A stretch of DNA of 36,508 bases from Planctomycetota bacterium. GTDB taxonomy: Bacteria; Planctomycetota; Planctomycetia; Pirellulales; Pirellulaceae. The position numbers and the translations under genes were made by a program. A model generated the notes under the pieces. That model was not told the origin of the DNA. It made no database searches and worked only from the letters and a program-made list of their open reading frames with translations. The DNA is taken from contig CAUJKA010000301.1 of assembly GCA_963204965.1 (NCBI GenBank), positions 1-36,508 of the forward strand, read 5' to 3'. Positions 1-8,919 of the stretch are shown one piece after another; within the stretch, counting starts at the first letter, position 1, and every line of letters starts with the position of its first letter.

Positions 1-1808
1 AAACCGCGGACCGAGCGTTCTGCAAAAACTAGGGTTCCAGTGTCTTGATCAAAACTCACTGTTAATGGGTCTAACATGTTGAATTGCGATTCTGGAACGA
101 TCGAATAATCACTTTTCCAGTTTTTCTGTATGACGGGATTAGCGAGATCTGAAACATCGTATAACGTGATTTGCCTTCTCCAATCTCCAGGCGTTTCCTC
201 AATATGTCCCACGCCAATGAAATGATCCTCATCGATCCACTGAAGATGTGTCGTAAAGCCTGGAATTTCCAAGTCGCTTAGTTCCTGTGGCTTGGTTGGA
301 TCAGAAAGATCAATACCATGAAGCGGATCGATGCCAAAAAATTGAAAGTCCTGGACTTCGCCCGTTGTGACTATGGCTCGGTCACCATCGAAGTAGGCGG
401 CTAAAGCAGCTTGACCATCAGCGATATCACGCAGGCTGCCTATCTGTTCCAAAACTCCATCGTCTTCGCGAAGTACGATTACATTCGTCGATCGAGTTCC
501 ATCCCATTTTTGATTCTCCGTTATCAAACGCAGATCGTTTTGAAATTCGTCCATCATTCGTGAAGTGCGAACCGTTCCGGTGAAGCTCCCATAAGCGTCG
601 GCAACGACATCCACACCTGCATCTTCGATACTCGCGCGAAAGACTACGGAAGATGCCTGGCGATTCATTCTGGCGTTTGTTCCATCTACAAGATAGACAG
701 AATCGTTGTCCACATAGATTGTGTCAGCCGCTACTCCAATGATTCTTTCCGTATCAAGCAACTTAGGAGTCTCGGCATCGACATCAATGGCGATAATGCT
801 CACCGACCGTTGAAATATTTCATCGCTGCCCGTGATCAAATCTTCCCAATTACCCGCATCCAAAGCTTCTGAGTTCTTTGTTATGCTTGGCAGAAAGCTT
901 GCAACGATGGTTGGTGAAATCCGTGCCAAATACTCGTCTCTAGATTCGAAACGCCCCAGTGAGTTTGGTGTAGCTTGCCCGCCTTGAATGTTTGAGATCA
1001 TTTTGGGGCGAGGCTTTTCGATTGAGTCTTGAGTCACCAGATTCAACGATCCGTCGATAAGTCTAGAGGAATGAATCCAGCTACCGATTTTGAAGCCCGA
1101 AACGAACTTGGGGACTTCCTTGTTGGCAATATCATAAATCGAAACAGAATTCCCAGAAATCGAAGTTAGGCGGTTCCCAACAACGTATAGGCCATTGCTC
1201 CAATCGTCCTGCACAATGGCGGAAACTAGTTTCGGCCCGGTGGCATTTTTTGTGTTGTATATCTGGATTCTGTTGCCCTGGCTGACGAATAGAAAACCGT
1301 CGCTCGACACTTCGACGACATCATGTTCATCAACGCCAGCGATCTGTACATTCGTAAGGCTCGACGAAATGCGTGGGATGCCGACAGCTGAGATTGAATC
1401 GAAGTTCCCTTCTAGAGCAGCGAAGTTCGAAGTGAATACTAATCCCTCAGAGTTAAGGTGCCAGTCCTGCGGAACCTGTGTAACCCAGCGGTCGGGCTTC
1501 AGTGTCTCACCGAAGATCTCATCCCAGTAGTCAGCAGCCAATTTCGAAAGTTGCTCTTTCGCGTCCGCTTCAGAATCGAATTTTTCCAAAGCGAAGTCTT
1601 GTGGAGCTACATTCCAAATCGACTTGTTGGATTGGTACACCGAGAGCGCTTGCTGCTCAGCCATGCTAATAGTTGCAGGCGAATAATAGAAAACAGGATC
1701 AGCGTCAAAGACTCGTCTTTCTTCAAGCGTTTCCAGGCGGAGCTCTCGCCTTAGCGAACTTTTGAGATTTCTGTCATCCAAACGCTTGTTTGCTTTCGTG
1801 CCTAACAT
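1..1808 (-). CDS. Secreted beta-propeller protein (COG4880-like) with LEPR-XLL-like N-terminus, 3' end cut by window
   Basis: The reading frame runs leftward from an ATG at 1808 and is open to the window edge, so at least 602 residues are present and the C-terminus is missing. Residues 25-37 read LETLEERRVFDAD, the LEPR-XLL-like motif that planctomycetes carry at the N-terminus of many exported proteins; there is no classical hydrophobic signal peptide. Residues 152-166 (TNVQIAGVDEHDVVE) match the hallmark of the family of secreted proteins with a C-terminal beta-propeller related to WD-40 (COG4880). Later stretches such as LEIPGFTTHLQWIDEDHFIGVG fit the same family. The start is supported by GAAGG seven bases upstream. 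It lies 151 bp after the sigma/kinase operon, separated by a hairpin, so it may be a separate transcription unit. The family assignment is fairly sure; the ligand and role are unknown. Confidence 0.85.
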   Translation of the reverse strand, partial: MLGTKANKRLDDRNLKSSLRRELRLETLEERRVFDADPVFYYSPATISMAEQQALSVYQSNKSIWNVAPQDFALEKFDSEADAKEQLSKLAADYWDEIFGETLKPDRWVTQVPQDWHLNSEGLVFTSNFAALEGNFDSISAVGIPRISSSLTNVQIAGVDEHDVVEVSSDGFLFVSQGNRIQIYNTKNATGPKLVSAIVQDDWSNGLYVVGNRLTSISGNSVSIYDIANKEVPKFVSGFKIGSWIHSSRLIDGSLNLVTQDSIEKPRPKMISNIQGGQATPNSLGRFESRDEYLARISPTIVASFLPSITKNSEALDAGNWEDLITGSDEIFQRSVSIIAIDVDAETPKLLDTERIIGVAADTIYVDNDSVYLVDGTNARMNRQASSVVFRASIEDAGVDVVADAYGSFTGTVRTSRMMDEFQNDLRLITENQKWDGTRSTNVIVLREDDGVLEQIGSLRDIADGQAALAAYFDGDRAIVTTGEVQDFQFFGIDPLHGIDLSDPTKPQELSDLEIPGFTTHLQWIDEDHFIGVGHIEETPGDWRRQITLYDVSDLANPVIQKNWKSDYSIVPESQFNMLDPLTVSFDQDTGTLVFAERSVRG

Positions 1809-1928
1809 TCGGGTCACCTTCGATAGCTAAGATTGATTTCGGCTCATACTATTTAGAGCGAATCTGCCATCAGATGTCACGAAGAAGTTCTAAGATAACT
1901 GAATGTTTGTCTAGCTAAACGTCACAGG

Positions 1929-1946
1929 TTGTGCAGGCTTGCACAA
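1929..1946 (-). terminator. Hairpin after the sigma/kinase/LEPR operon
   Basis: TTGTGCA and TGCACAA form a perfect 7-bp stem around a GGCT tetraloop, 13 bp past the stop of the 407-residue gene on the minus strand. No U-run follows, so it may be a weak terminator or an mRNA 3'-end stabiliser. It separates the operon from the beta-propeller gene. Confidence 0.5.
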
Positions 1947-1959
1947 GCTTTCGATCGCT

Positions 1960-3183
1960 CTACACCGATCCTCTTCCAAAGGGAAAAAGTCTGCTTTTCT
2001 TTGACGTTAGCAATTCTGGTTCAGAAGGCATCTCTCCGGTTTCAGTGGAGGCCAAAGACAGTGTCAAACCTGCCAATGCTAGGACGTAAGTTCCCCAACT
2101 GGAATGTAAAAAGGTCATCCCCTCGTTAGTGCTCTGGTTGGTTCCAACTTCGACAGAGCCGTTAGATTGCCGTTTGGAATCGTCTGTGACGGGAGGGAGA
2201 GTATCTTCTAAGGCTTCAACCCGAGGTTCGAGATGAGGAACGTGCGAAACAAGCCGTAGATTCGTTTCGACTTTGTCCTTGTGCGGTTGGTTGTGGAACA
2301 TGGAGGGCTTCGATGCGTTGCTCGCAATAATCGCAAGCAGTGCTGAGGACTCCGAGATCACTTGCTGACGAGTGGCACTTGCCAAGACGTCGGTGGTCCA
2401 ACCCAGTTCTTGGCGATCGTTGGCTACATTCGTTTTTCCATAGTACATGTCCCGTGAAATGCGATTCGCACGGCTTTCAGTTGTTTCAGCAATTGGCTCT
2501 GAGCTAGCCGAATGCACATTTTCTATAGGCACGTTGATTGGGGTTTCTGTGGAAGCCGAGTAACGATCACGTAGGATGTAGTTTGGCGCAATCGTGTTAT
2601 TACCAACGTATTTGGGAGTGCCCTGTGTTGAGACTGTCGCGCGCTGGTTGGGCTCGCCAATCCTCATGGTTGGCTCGATTGCCTTTTGTTCTTTCGAGTC
2701 CTGCCCTTTCGCAAGCTCTGAACGTTCCCTGACTGGAGTCGGATAAGAACCTTCGATCGGTTGCGCGATGGCGACTAATTCCGGCGAAGTTGGCAGTGGA
2801 ATCATTATCGGATTTGGTATCGGAATATGACCTCTGTCCGATGCTACTTCGCCAATCAACAAATCTCCTACTGCATTGCTACGGACTTGGCCCCAACTAT
2901 TATCTGAATCACGATAAGCTGCAATAATAGATCCCTTCGAAGATTGGTCCACGGTAACTGCTTCGAAAGAGTAGAGATCCTGACCAGGACCGCCGAAAAC
3001 TCCAGAATTCGCGTATTGGTTTGAAGAATAATCAGATTGAATTTGTGAATAGTCAAAATAGATCGACTGAAGTTGACCTTGGGCGATTGCGCCAAGTCCG
3101 CCGTCAAGCGGCAAACGATCCTCTAGCCTTTCCAGACGAATCGACCAGTTCAAGCCTCGAACGATTTTTCGTACTCGCTTCAT
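1960..3183 (-). CDS. LEPR-XLL-like protein with C-terminal hydrophobic segment, unknown function
   Basis: The product has 407 residues. I chose the ATG at 3183 rather than an upstream in-frame ATG at 3333. The later start overlaps the kinase stop as ATGA, has GGAAG upstream, and puts the LERLEDRLPLDGG motif at residues 17-29, where such motifs normally sit. That motif is the planctomycete LEPR-XLL type and suggests export. The middle is polar, low in cysteine and has no recognised domain. Residues about 362-379 form one hydrophobic segment, followed by a basic tail (KKSR...FGRGS), as in a membrane anchor or sorting signal. As third gene of an overlapping ECF sigma/Ser-Thr kinase operon it may be a target, sensor or anti-sigma-like partner of that pair. 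That is inference from position only. Confidence 0.8.
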   Translation of the reverse strand: MKRVRKIVRGLNWSIRLERLEDRLPLDGGLGAIAQGQLQSIYFDYSQIQSDYSSNQYANSGVFGGPGQDLYSFEAVTVDQSSKGSIIAAYRDSDNSWGQVRSNAVGDLLIGEVASDRGHIPIPNPIMIPLPTSPELVAIAQPIEGSYPTPVRERSELAKGQDSKEQKAIEPTMRIGEPNQRATVSTQGTPKYVGNNTIAPNYILRDRYSASTETPINVPIENVHSASSEPIAETTESRANRISRDMYYGKTNVANDRQELGWTTDVLASATRQQVISESSALLAIIASNASKPSMFHNQPHKDKVETNLRLVSHVPHLEPRVEALEDTLPPVTDDSKRQSNGSVEVGTNQSTNEGMTFLHSSWGTYVLALAGLTLSLASTETGEMPSEPELLTSKKSRLFPFGRGSV

Positions 3184-5870
3184 CGGACATCTTCCGTTTG
3201 AATCTTTGTGGCTGGTATCAACGCCTTTAGCTTTGCCAATTGCTGGGTGTAGTGATTGAGCAGAGCCTTGTCTTGAGAACTTTCTGGTTGCAATTGCAAA
3301 GCTTGGCGCTGGTAGTCCAATGCTTGCTGGCATGAAATGACAGCTTGATCGGTCTGGTCTAACCGTGACTGTACGGTCGCAATATTGCTGAAGTTACGAC
3401 CAAGGTCCCCAAGCAGACGGTAGTTCTTGGGATCTTTGCCCACCAATCTCAACAACGAACCATTGGCAGCCAACATGGCCCCCAACGCCTCTTCATTGCT
3501 TGCCAGTGAAATTGCAATCTGGCCCAATTGCTGTTGCGAAACAGCCAAGTCGATGATTCTCGACGTCATATTCGGCTCAAGGTCCACAAGTTTTTCGCGA
3601 GTAAGCACAACTTGCTTTGTCAATTGGAGCGAGTCTTGAAACTTACCCTGATGAGCCATAATGGCTGCCAAGTTGCCGAGTGCCAAAGCGTGATCGCTTC
3701 GATGCTCGATCGACGAGGGATTCCGCTTGTTCATCGTTTCATAGCGCTGGATCGCGCGACGCAATAAAGTCTCCGCCTTGCTGAGATCGCTTTTCATAAC
3801 GATCGATGCCAGGTTGTTCTCGCACAAGGCAAGCTGATCTTGCAACGACATGTCTTCGGGCGAATTGTCGGCAAGCCGCTGCAAAATTTCCTGCGCTCGG
3901 TTCAGTGTTTCAATGGCCTGGGGGCTGTCCTTTGAAATCAACATCAACCCGTAATTCATCAAGCAGCGGCAATATCCACTTGGCAATTTGCCTTCGTTGA
4001 GTTCCGCAAACCGATTGTACTGTTCAATGGCAATTTTGTACTCAGATTCGGCCTGCTCCGCGTCGCCAAGCTTCGCCGCGACCTGACCGAGATTATTATG
4101 GCAAATCGCTAAATCATTGATTCGGTCGGCGTTCGAAGGGTCTGCTAAAGAGAGTTCCTTGAACGTTTCTAACGCACGTTTGTAGCCACCGTTAGCTCGT
4201 TCAAAATCTCCCAAGCGCTGATGGACGGCTGCCAATCGAAACTGCGTTTTGCCGAGATCGACTTTCAGAGAAGAATCATTGGCGATCTCTTTCAGGAAGC
4301 CCTCATAGTATTGCTCGAGTTCGCCTAGCAATCCTAGTCGCAATTCACCAGTTCCAGGCAGATGCTCCAAGCGCTCGTCGACCATCGCGCCAAAGTTATC
4401 GACAACGCGCTGAGTTTCTCTGAGATAGTCTTTCGCTCTGCCCGACTCTAGCTCTGCCCGCCGGGCTTCCGAGCGAGTCTTGGTGCGTTCCAAGCTTAGC
4501 ATCAATGCGGCGCCACCTACAAATACTTGAGCGAGCAACAGTCCGCCGATTGCCACCATGACTGCAGTTCGATGGCGGGCGGCCCATCGCACAACACGCT
4601 CACGCAGACCTGGACGTTTAGCATGGAGGGTTCGACCATCTAGAAAATTCTGAAGATCGTTAGCGAGTTCGTCAGCAGAACGATACCGATCCTCTCGTCT
4701 TGGTTCGATCGCTTTTAGAACGATCGTTTCGAGATCGATGGGGATGGCAGAGTTCAGTTCCCTTGGCTGAATCGGCCTCTCTTTGGCGACACGATCCAAA
4801 ATGACTGCACGCGAATCACCGTTAAAAGCCGTTCGTAATGTCAGCAGTTCGTAGAGCGTTATTCCAAGTGAGTAGACGTCGCTACGGTAGTCCACTTCAT
4901 GAGCTCTTCCGCCAGCTTGCTCGGGGCTCATGTAACGAGCGGTCCCCATCAGGTCGCCGGTGGCTGTCAAGTTCGTTGAATCTGAGATTCTTGCTAGACC
5001 AAAATCGGTGACCCAAACCTTACCCTCACTGTCGAGCAATAAATTGGAAGGCTTGATATCCCGGTGGATCACACCATTCTCGTGAGCGTAGTGTAAGGCG
5101 CGAGCAACGTCTCGTCCCAGCGAGGCCACGGAACGCAAGTACTGGCGACTGTTAATGGACTTGGCGGTAGATAAACGCTGTGCGACGGTGGATGCCGAGG
5201 TTCTTACGGGCGGCTGTGCCAAATTTCCGACACCAGCCTGAGGACTTTCGCCGCGCAGTTCTTGGATAACTTGATCCAGTGACTGGCCATCGATCAACTG
5301 CATACTAAAGTAATGAACGCCTCGCTCGCAGCCAACGCTATGGACAGGAACGATATGCGGATGATGAAGCCCTGCAGCCGCCTGCGCCTCGTTCTTAAAT
5401 CGAGTGACCTGTTGTTGAGTCATGAGAGCAGCGAACGGCAAGGTCTTAAGCGCAACCATGCGACCTAGCGATCGTTGTTGGGCGGCATAGACGATCCCCA
5501 TTCCGCCACGGCCAATCTCTTGCTTAATGAGAAAATCACCAAGGTGTGTTGGCGGTTGATTTTCTGCGAATTGCTGAGCCTCTTTTTCTGATTCCGGTGT
5601 TGCAGCCATGGCACCCGCCAGGTGCAATTTTTCAATGTTGGGAATATAGGCTCGGAGAACCTCTGCAAGATCGGGGCGTTGAGCGTACAGTGCTTCGCGA
5701 TCGATCGGCCGACCCGCCTCGATATCCGCCAAATAGCCTTCGAGCAGTTCTCCCAAATCGTTCTGTTGCTGTGCAGTCAACGATTCGAAGCTGGGCGATT
5801 CAAGGCTGGGCGATTCAATGCCAATTCGGTCTAGAGTTGTTAACGAACCGTCGCGACTCTCAGGTTTCAT
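3180..5870 (-). CDS. Membrane-anchored Ser/Thr protein kinase with C-terminal TPRs
   Basis: The product has 896 residues. Residues 40-85 are the acidic helical leader common in planctomycete kinases (YLADIEAGRPIDREALYAQ). The PknB-type kinase domain spans about 112-410: glycine loop IGRGGMGIVY at 119-128, catalytic Lys at 142, HRDIKPSN at 269-276, DFG at 289-291 and SPE at 315-317. All catalytic residues are present, so it should be active. One transmembrane helix lies at about 435-459 and is followed by a long helical region with TPR-like repeats (about 540-880). The topology is therefore a cytoplasmic kinase and an extracytoplasmic TPR sensor or scaffold. The start ATG overlaps the sigma-factor stop as ATGA, and its own stop overlaps the next start the same way, indicating translational coupling. 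The substrate is unknown; the upstream sigma factor is an obvious candidate. Confidence 0.95.
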   Translation of the reverse strand: MKPESRDGSLTTLDRIGIESPSLESPSFESLTAQQQNDLGELLEGYLADIEAGRPIDREALYAQRPDLAEVLRAYIPNIEKLHLAGAMAATPESEKEAQQFAENQPPTHLGDFLIKQEIGRGGMGIVYAAQQRSLGRMVALKTLPFAALMTQQQVTRFKNEAQAAAGLHHPHIVPVHSVGCERGVHYFSMQLIDGQSLDQVIQELRGESPQAGVGNLAQPPVRTSASTVAQRLSTAKSINSRQYLRSVASLGRDVARALHYAHENGVIHRDIKPSNLLLDSEGKVWVTDFGLARISDSTNLTATGDLMGTARYMSPEQAGGRAHEVDYRSDVYSLGITLYELLTLRTAFNGDSRAVILDRVAKERPIQPRELNSAIPIDLETIVLKAIEPRREDRYRSADELANDLQNFLDGRTLHAKRPGLRERVVRWAARHRTAVMVAIGGLLLAQVFVGGAALMLSLERTKTRSEARRAELESGRAKDYLRETQRVVDNFGAMVDERLEHLPGTGELRLGLLGELEQYYEGFLKEIANDSSLKVDLGKTQFRLAAVHQRLGDFERANGGYKRALETFKELSLADPSNADRINDLAICHNNLGQVAAKLGDAEQAESEYKIAIEQYNRFAELNEGKLPSGYCRCLMNYGLMLISKDSPQAIETLNRAQEILQRLADNSPEDMSLQDQLALCENNLASIVMKSDLSKAETLLRRAIQRYETMNKRNPSSIEHRSDHALALGNLAAIMAHQGKFQDSLQLTKQVVLTREKLVDLEPNMTSRIIDLAVSQQQLGQIAISLASNEEALGAMLAANGSLLRLVGKDPKNYRLLGDLGRNFSNIATVQSRLDQTDQAVISCQQALDYQRQALQLQPESSQDKALLNHYTQQLAKLKALIPATKIQTEDVR

Positions 5871-6496
5871 GAAGCCAACTCCTTCATCAATTGTTTGAGT
5901 TGGCTAATGGCACGCAACCACAACATTCGAGTTGCACCGCTACTTCGGTTCATCCTGGTTGCAATCTCGGCAAACGAGACGTCTTCGAAATGGCGCATGA
6001 CAATTACATCGCGATAGTCCGGTGGAAGCTGAACCAGTGCATCCGCCAATCGAATCAAGTCCTCTTGCAGGCTAGCTTGCGACTCAACTTGAGGCCGCTG
6101 ATCGGCCAGCATCGCTTCCAATCGCAGCGCAGATTGGTCAAGGGACGCATGAATCGATTGCTGCGTGACTTCGCGACGTACATCTCTTTTGGCCGTCAAT
6201 AGATGTTGCTCGATAGCACGCGACAAATTGTTGGCAAGGATCTTTCGAAGCCAAGCGAAGAACTCTCCATCCGAGCTTCCTGCAAAATTCTGAAAGCCAC
6301 AGTGAGCTTCGAGCATCGTTTCCTGGACGATATCCGATGGACTCACGCGAGATCGAACTTGTTGCGAAAGCTGAGTCCTAGCCAGGAGATGAAGATAGTT
6401 TTGGTAAGCCGCCAGCAACCGACCCAAGCTGTCTCGATCACCTGCCTTTGCGTCAACCAATAGACTGGTCAATGTAATTGTCGAAGAGTCGTTCAT
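5867..6496 (-). CDS. ECF-type RNA polymerase sigma factor, planctomycete subfamily
   Basis: The product has 209 residues. Region 2 includes SRVSPSDIVQETMLEAHCGF and FFAWLRKILANNLSRA, the form seen in planctomycete-specific sigma-70 subfamilies. Region 4 is a helix-turn-helix around residues 150-205 with LPPDYRDVIVMRHFEDVSF and AEIATRMNRSSGATRMLWLRA. The protein should direct RNA polymerase to a dedicated promoter set. No anti-sigma factor with a zinc-binding motif lies beside it. Instead a Ser/Thr kinase overlaps its stop by ATGA, matching the known class of ECF factors associated with, and probably activated by, a kinase. The start has no Shine-Dalgarno sequence; upstream is an A-rich stretch on the coding strand. 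The target regulon cannot be read from this window. Confidence 0.92.
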   Translation of the reverse strand: MNDSSTITLTSLLVDAKAGDRDSLGRLLAAYQNYLHLLARTQLSQQVRSRVSPSDIVQETMLEAHCGFQNFAGSSDGEFFAWLRKILANNLSRAIEQHLLTAKRDVRREVTQQSIHASLDQSALRLEAMLADQRPQVESQASLQEDLIRLADALVQLPPDYRDVIVMRHFEDVSFAEIATRMNRSSGATRMLWLRAISQLKQLMKELAS

Positions 6497-6975
6497 TTTT
6501 TTGGGTGGGCAGGGATGTTGTGGGCAGCAATGAACTTAGTCGCGCTATTGCATAATTTAGTCGACGGCCGCCTGTTAGGGAAACTGATTTCATGGGGAAT
6601 ATCTTAGCCTTTACAGATGACCTGTTCCACAAGGCCGATCCCGAAAGCACTTGTCACGCGAATTTTGAAAAATTTGTCAATTCTTGCTGAAGTCCCCACC
6701 GCAACAGCGCGTGACGAGCCTGTAGTCGATACTGATCCCAAAATGAAACCAACCCTTGTAGATCACTAAGGATTTGTAAATTTCGAGAAGTGAAACGCCA
6801 TAGATCGCGTTCGTTTTTGGCATTCGACGGGCTGTTCTGTGACGAAAGGTTGTGCGTGCTTTTGCTAGAAGGGTCTGGGAATCGAGCGCCTCGGCCTTGC
6901 GTTGTCACCAATAGACCGACAAAGCGTAAGCATCCAAAATCGCAGGACTCCGCGATACTCAATCCCCTTTATGAA
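6497..6975. other. 479-bp intergenic region upstream of the sigma factor
   Basis: No convincing gene is present. It holds the 3' flank of the antiporter gene and should contain the promoter of the sigma-factor operon. A weak 5-bp stem (ATCGC/GCGAT, 6939-6956) lies just past the antiporter stop. I could not pick out a confident -35/-10 pair. Confidence 0.5.
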
Positions 6976-8751
6976 TCATTGGTGATCGCCCGATTGCGGA
7001 CTGAGTGACTCGTGAATGCGAATTGCTTCTTCCAAGATCCGTTCTTCGCTGGCACCCATCTCACGAAGTAGTAACGAGCCGAGCGCTACGGCAGTTTCTT
7101 CTTCCTCGGTTACAACTCCCGTCGCGCCAACTTCATTCAACCAGACTTGGTCACGAATGTAACGCGTACGTACGAAGACTCGTAGGTCGGGATTCATCGA
7201 GCGGGCTGTGAGAATGATAAGAGACCGCGCGATCATCTCAGGGATAGTGATGAGCAAATACTTTGCCGACTTCACTTGAGCACTAGCAAGGATCTCACGA
7301 TTGCCCGCGTCGCCGTAGATCGCAGCGACGCCTTGACTTCTCAACTCTCTTACCGTCTCCAAGTTCAAATCAATAATGACGGGCTGAACTCCAAAGTCGG
7401 TCAGAAGTCTGCGAACAGTCTGACCTACGGGGCCAAACCCTACGATGATGGCTGTCGGACGATCGATGTTCTGTTGCAATTCTAAGCTGGCAGTAGCTCC
7501 GATATTGAGCTGAGCTCCGGCAAGGTTTGAGCGACGATTGAGGAGTTTCCAGAGCTTACGCTTCTTAGACAACTCACGTTCTATGCGTCCACTCAATCGA
7601 TAAATCAGCGGATTCAGGGCGATGGAAAGAATCGAAACTGCAACTAGCACACTACGAAGTTGCGGAGAAAGCAAACCAACTTCAACAGCCTGAGCGGTCA
7701 GCAGGAACGAGAATTCACCAATCTGAGAAAGTAGGAAAGCCAAGGCGATGCAAGTTCGTATTGAATAGCGGAGTAGCCAAGCGATCAAAAATGCAGTTAC
7801 AGGATTGACCACCATCACGATGAGCGTCAGCGACACGAACACACCCGGTAGCTCTACAAAGACGTGCGGGTCAAACAGCATTCCGACTGAAACGAAAAAC
7901 AACACAGCAAAGGCGTCTCGCATCGGCATCGCATCGGCGGCAGCTTGATGGCTGGCATCGGTTTGGCCGACAACCATTCCCGCCAAAAAGGCTCCCAGCG
8001 CCATGGAGACGCCAAAGAGCATCGACGATCCAACTGCGATGGCCAGAGCCAGCGCAAGAATCGTTAGTGTAAAAAGTTCACGCGATCGCGTGCTGGCAAC
8101 CAGTCGCAGAATCCACGGTACAGCGCGATTTCCAAAGACGATTACGACCGCGCATAGCAAAATCACTCGGATCAATGCGAACCCGAGCGTCCATACTAGG
8201 CTAGAAGATGTACTTGAGTCAACTGCTTCAGATAATGCCAACGCTGGCATGGCTACCAGCAACAAGACTGTAACCACATCTTGGGCGATGAGCCATCCGA
8301 CGGCAATAAAGCCAACTGGCGTTTGCAGTTGATTACTATCCATAAGGACTCGAGTCACCACAACGGTACTAGCGATTGATACGGACGCTCCAAGTACTAA
8401 GCCGCTTGGTAGATCGAGCCCCAAAGCCATTGCCATAAACAATGAGAATGTTGTGGCAACAATGAATTGAGCGATCGCACCAGGCAAGGCGATACGCTTG
8501 ACGGCCATTAGATCCTTCAGCTTGAAATGCAGACCCACGCCAAACATCAGGAGCACTACACCAACTTCGGCGAATTCTGCGGCCATTTCGTAATTACCCA
8601 CAAACCCCGGCGTTTGTGGTCCCAGGATGATCCCAGCTAAGAGATAGCCGACGATTGCTGAAAGACGCAGCTTGGTTGCGATGATCCCGAGTACTGTGGC
8701 CAGTACAAGGCTTATAGCAAGGTTGCCCAGTAATCCAATTTGATCATGCAT
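6976..8751 (-). CDS. ybaL: YbaL/KefB-type monovalent cation:proton antiporter with TrkA-N domain
   Basis: The product has 591 residues. Residues 5-385 carry about 12 hydrophobic helices of the CPA2 exchanger fold. The N-terminal signature (IVGYLLAGIILGPQTPGFV, then ELGVVLLMFGVGLHF-like sequence at 61-76) is close to YbaL/KefB, and the conserved QD pair of CPA2 transporters is at 157-158. Residues 432-560 form a cytoplasmic Rossmann TrkA-N (RCK) domain with GFGPVG at 438-443, expected to bind a nucleotide and gate transport. Length is close to the usual 550-600. It should exchange K+ or Na+ for H+ across the cytoplasmic membrane. The gene stands alone between a redox cluster and the sigma operon, with a hairpin repeat just upstream. 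The start ATG has a poor Shine-Dalgarno. Family is sure; ion specificity is not. Confidence 0.92.
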   Translation of the reverse strand: MHDQIGLLGNLAISLVLATVLGIIATKLRLSAIVGYLLAGIILGPQTPGFVGNYEMAAEFAEVGVVLLMFGVGLHFKLKDLMAVKRIALPGAIAQFIVATTFSLFMAMALGLDLPSGLVLGASVSIASTVVVTRVLMDSNQLQTPVGFIAVGWLIAQDVVTVLLLVAMPALALSEAVDSSTSSSLVWTLGFALIRVILLCAVVIVFGNRAVPWILRLVASTRSRELFTLTILALALAIAVGSSMLFGVSMALGAFLAGMVVGQTDASHQAAADAMPMRDAFAVLFFVSVGMLFDPHVFVELPGVFVSLTLIVMVVNPVTAFLIAWLLRYSIRTCIALAFLLSQIGEFSFLLTAQAVEVGLLSPQLRSVLVAVSILSIALNPLIYRLSGRIERELSKKRKLWKLLNRRSNLAGAQLNIGATASLELQQNIDRPTAIIVGFGPVGQTVRRLLTDFGVQPVIIDLNLETVRELRSQGVAAIYGDAGNREILASAQVKSAKYLLITIPEMIARSLIILTARSMNPDLRVFVRTRYIRDQVWLNEVGATGVVTEEEETAVALGSLLLREMGASEERILEEAIRIHESLSPQSGDHQ

Positions 8752-8835
8752 TTACTGGCAGGGATTCTATTTGGAGGATACTTTCGATACCACTGCGGCC
8801 AAGCCCATTACGCCGAAAGTACTTTTAGTCGGATT

Positions 8836-8878
8836 TCGCTCGCAGGACTTGGGTACGGTTCCCAAGTCCTACGAACGA
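8836..8878. repeat. Long imperfect hairpin, possible dispersed palindromic repeat
   Basis: Arms 8836-8853 (TCGCTCGCAGGACTTGGG) and 8861-8878 (CCCAAGTCCTACGAACGA) pair over 18 positions with only two mismatches, around a 7-base loop. The inner 10 bp are perfect. It sits between the stop of the deiodinase-like gene and the start of the antiporter, both on the minus strand, so it could end the redox operon. There is no U-run on either strand, which fits a REP-like dispersed element better than a standard intrinsic terminator. Only one copy is in this window. Confidence 0.6.
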
Positions 8879-8919
8879 GTTGATCAGATCATAACGCCGT
8901 GCATTAACTCTGGGTATCC

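Noticed and set aside
3184..3333. In-frame N-terminal extension of the LEPR-XLL protein (start at 3333)
   Set aside because: It lies inside the kinase TPR coding region, would displace the LERLEDR motif from the N-terminus, and the ATGA-coupled start at 3183 is the natural one.
6654..6962. Minus-strand open frame of 102 codons in the gap before the sigma factor
   Set aside because: It would start at TTG with no ribosome binding site at a proper distance, and the product has no recognisable pattern.
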